Positions 23,221-24,885 of a stretch of 24,885 nucleotides of DNA are shown in pieces. This DNA comes from a virus. The stretch's first letter is position 1; every line of letters starts with the position of its first letter. Under the pieces are notes generated by a model. That model was not told where the DNA came from. It saw only the letters and a program-made list of their open reading frames with translations, and did no database searches. The position numbers and the translations under genes were made by a program. The stretch is taken from the IMG/VR virus record IMGVR_UViG_3300006332_000115, positions 1-24,885 of that record, one strand, 5' to 3'.

Positions 23221-23843
23221 TAGCGTTGTAAAGCGTTGTAAGGTTTGTAACTTGTCTTATACCTCTGTCCTTGTGGGTGTCCAAAGAATGAGAAATCACC
23301 TTGGTTGCACTCATATTCTAAAGCGTTGGCTCTAGCTAGTGCTTCTCTTTGTTGTAAGGTTTGGATTAATTGTGGATCTCCTACAATACGTTGAGCTGTA
23401 ATTGTAGCAGCTTTAGATACAATATAGTTTTGTACTGGTTGAGGTAAATCTACCCAATCAAAAAACCATACTACATCTGTTTCATACTTAGTGTTTGCAG
23501 TATCACCTAAAGCATAAGTATGATTATATCTATCATATAATTTACCTGATCTTCTGACAACATCTATGTCACCAGTATAAGAATCAGAGAAATCTATCTG
23601 TAATATATTATTTGGTATTGCATATTCTTTATTAGCATCAGTAGTTATTTCATATTCAAATTCTTGATTGAAAGTCCAACCTTCTGCTTGTACTTCTTTA
23701 GAGACCTGTAACAATGTATCGTATGCAATCGCAACGTCTGGGTTGGTTTGGTCTAACGTAGTTACAGGAGCCTGCCCCACTGATGCGAGTATTTGATTAA
23801 CAGCAGGTAATTCTTCCGTAGCATTAGTGGTAGGTATAGGCAT
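23220..23843 (-). CDS. Tail tubular protein A (T7 gp11-like adaptor)
   Basis: This protein has 207 residues from the ATG at 23843, close to T7 gp11 (196). The typical opening ELPAVNQILASVGQAPVTTLD follows a short N-terminus, and the body contains EGWTFNQEFEYEITTDANKEYAIPNNIL and WFFDWVDLPQPVQNYIVSKAA, both usual for this family. A GTG/TTG-type extension upstream to 23915 is rejected because it would run through the terminator hairpin. gp11 forms the ring between portal and nozzle and holds the fibres. The gene begins 16 bases after the terminator T-run with an A/T-only leader lacking Shine-Dalgarno, so it depends on read-through or on its own promoter. Confidence 0.93.
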   Translation of the reverse strand: MPIPTTNATEELPAVNQILASVGQAPVTTLDQTNPDVAIAYDTLLQVSKEVQAEGWTFNQEFEYEITTDANKEYAIPNNILQIDFSDSYTGDIDVVRRSGKLYDRYNHTYALGDTANTKYETDVVWFFDWVDLPQPVQNYIVSKAATITAQRIVGDPQLIQTLQQREALARANALEYECNQGDFSFFGHPQGQRYKTSYKPYNALQR

Positions 23844-23859
23844 AATAATATTTGTAAAT

Positions 23860-23883
23860 AAAAAAAAGGGAACCGAAGTTCCC
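23860..23883 (-). terminator. Intrinsic terminator after capsid module (T-phi position)
   Basis: On the minus strand a perfect six-pair stem GGGAAC/GTTCCC closes a TTCG loop and is followed by eight T residues. Plus-strand positions are 23868-23873 and 23878-23883 for the stem, 23874-23877 for the loop and 23860-23867 for the A-run. C(UUCG)G is an exceptionally stable tetraloop. T7 has its main late terminator, T-phi, in the same place, between gene 10 and gene 11. Confidence 0.92.
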
Positions 23884-23889
23884 CCGTGT

Positions 23890-24081
23890 TTATCTGGATA
23901 CTGTTGGAGTATCACATTCTACGCCTGTATAAGCAAAGCGTAGGTTTTTTGTTTCAGACTTTACATCTGATCTTGAGAAACTACCACCTTCAGTCTGTGC
24001 TACAGAAGCACGAAGAGCTGTGGTAGTAGAAGATGCACCAGAAACACCATTGTTTCCAGCGGCTGTAGCAGCATTAGCCAT
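23890..24081 (-). CDS. Ser/Thr/Ala-rich mini-protein downstream of capsid (63 aa)
   Basis: This 63-residue protein starts MANAATAAGNNGVSGASSTT and continues with a more charged part (SRSDVKSETKNLRFAYTG) and a single Cys. It ends seven bases before the terminator stem. Together with the 51-residue protein upstream it separates capsid and terminator. No family is recognised. The low-complexity, small-residue N-terminus could be an extended arm of a virion protein; a head decoration role is only a guess. No Shine-Dalgarno is visible near the ATG. Confidence 0.65.
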   Translation of the reverse strand: MANAATAAGNNGVSGASSTTTALRASVAQTEGGSFSRSDVKSETKNLRFAYTGVECDTPTVSR

Positions 24082-24095
24082 AATTAAATTCTATA

Positions 24096-24251
24096 TTAAG
24101 CTTCTCCTCTAGCAGATAGACCATCCGATTGGACTTGTCTACCATATTCTAAAGGTGTTAACGCATTAGTTGTAGTAGAACCTACTCCACCGCTAATACC
24201 ATTAGAAGCAGAGATAGTTCTAGTTGTTGAAACTCCGGGTTTAACTGACAT
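24096..24251 (-). CDS. Ser/Thr/Gly-rich mini-protein downstream of capsid (51 aa)
   Basis: This 51-residue frame begins eight bases after the capsid stop, with GAGG (plus-strand CCTC, 24258-24261) six bases before its ATG and partly within the capsid stop codon. The protein is Ser/Thr/Gly-rich (SVKPGVSTTRTISASNGIS) with a short polar C-terminus (YGRQVQSDGLSARGEA). The good ribosome binding site and coupling to the capsid gene argue for high expression. No family is recognised. Resemblance in composition to the next 63-residue gene raises the chance that both serve the capsid. Confidence 0.72.
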   Translation of the reverse strand: MSVKPGVSTTRTISASNGISGGVGSTTTNALTPLEYGRQVQSDGLSARGEA

Positions 24252-24259
24252 AGTTTACC

Positions 24260-24885
24260 TCAAGCAGTTTGAATTTCAATAGCAGCAGCAGGGTTAAGTG
24301 TGCCAACGCCCATCGCTAAGCGTCCAACGATTAAATCGCCTTGGTACATTGTCTTAATATCCGCACCACTAGTTTGTACTTGTGGGCCAATAGCTTCGAC
24401 AACGCCAGCTGCGTCCTTCTGGTAGATAAGACCAGCATGTTGTGAGAAGTCGCCATTGTATGCGTTGTTCTCACCAGCTTGTGAATTAACTGTACCAGCT
24501 TTGAAAGGTAGGTTGTTAGAACGCTTGATGTCGATACCTGCAATAGATACAAGACCATCACCAGAGTTCAAGTTACCTTGTGAGTTACCATAGTCACGGT
24601 TCAAGATGTTTGAATCAACTTGAGAGACTAGTGCATAGTACTGTCTTGGAGATAGTACAGCTGTTCTACCAGACTTAGGTAGATTTTTTTCATCAAGGAT
24701 TGATGCTGCTTCAAAGAAGGCATCAACTAAACGCTGAGCATCATACTCATTGTTAGCTCCTATCTTGATGATAGAACCACCGGGTTCTGGACCGGGTGAT
24801 GCTGTTATAGGATGTGCTTCACGAGCTGCTAGTGCAACTGTACGGAAGACTTTCTTGTCATAAGCTTCAGCTAGAGCGTGACCAA
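24260..24885 (-). CDS. Major capsid protein (T7 gp10-like), C-terminal part
   Basis: The frame is open from the window edge to TGA at 24260-24262 and gives 207 C-terminal residues; the N-terminal part lies outside. Visible stretches include GHALAEAYDKKVFRTVALAA, DAQRLVDAFFEAASILDEKN, LPKSGRTAVLSPRQYYALVSQ and NSGDGLVSIAGIDIKRSNNLPF, typical of HK97-fold capsids of T7-like phages. The end is GTLNPAAAIEIQTA. It precedes the mini-proteins, terminator and tail tube A as in T7. Partial because of the window limit, not because of damage. Confidence 0.92.
   Translation of the reverse strand, partial: GHALAEAYDKKVFRTVALAAREAHPITASPGPEPGGSIIKIGANNEYDAQRLVDAFFEAASILDEKNLPKSGRTAVLSPRQYYALVSQVDSNILNRDYGNSQGNLNSGDGLVSIAGIDIKRSNNLPFKAGTVNSQAGENNAYNGDFSQHAGLIYQKDAAGVVEAIGPQVQTSGADIKTMYQGDLIVGRLAMGVGTLNPAAAIEIQTA

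Noticed and set aside
23844-23915. N-terminal extension of tail tube A to 23915
   Set aside because: It would translate the terminator hairpin and T-run; the ATG at 23843 gives the normal family length.
24331-24561. A 76-codon minus-strand frame inside the capsid gene
   Set aside because: Out of frame with the capsid, whose conserved sequence is continuous here.
1-24885. CRISPR array, tRNA genes, insertion sequences, integrase
   Set aside because: No direct-repeat/spacer pattern, cloverleaf, transposase or recombinase motif was seen on either strand.
1-24885. Low number of GGCC sites
   Set aside because: I noticed only about eight where composition would predict more, but four-base palindromes are commonly rare in phages and my count is by eye; the CCWGG signal is far clearer.

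Overview
The window looks like the right-hand structural and packaging half of a T7-like (short-tailed) cyanophage genome, probably one infecting marine Synechococcus or Prochlorococcus. The reasons are the T7 gene order, an AT-rich genome with tightly packed genes, a host-like transaldolase gene (talC) beside the large terminase, and several small genes whose sequences I recall from marine cyanophages. Host and taxon are inferences from gene content. All genes lie on the minus strand, so transcription runs from high to low coordinates and the window is described in that order.

Structural region, 24885 to 9156: the C-terminal part of the major capsid protein (cut by the window edge), two Ser/Thr/Gly-rich mini-proteins, a strong intrinsic terminator with a UUCG loop (same place as T7 T-phi, after the capsid gene), tail tube proteins A and B, three internal (ejected) virion proteins matching T7 gp14, gp15 and gp16 by position and size, a tail fibre with a gp17-type N-terminus, and a glycine-rich tip or adhesin protein. 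Neighbours are often joined by TAATG overlaps.

Accessory and lysis-like region, 9132 to 6192: a 47-residue protein, a short flavin-dependent halogenase-like protein, a proline-rich one-membrane-segment protein, a two-membrane-segment holin candidate, two secreted or envelope-type proteins that overlap heavily, and a 53-residue protein.

Packaging region, 6192 to 97: small terminase, three proteins with HNH-like features (one a large protein with a glycine-rich N-terminus and an AHH-type nuclease-like C-terminus), a disordered charged 309-residue protein, two small basic proteins, the large terminase, a GC-rich segment with two hairpins, and talC. The first 96 bases hold no gene.

The clearest genome-wide signal is near absence of CCWGG. 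I found one site by eye in the whole window, while every Pro-Gly pair I located (28) is encoded with CCC or CCG and never CCA or CCT. The strongest candidates for undescribed biology are the nuclease-rich cassette between the two terminase genes, the overlapping secreted pair whose second member has no credible start codon, and the halogenase-like flavoprotein within the late operon. No tRNA, CRISPR array, insertion sequence or integrase was seen, and no stretch over 300 bases lacks a gene.
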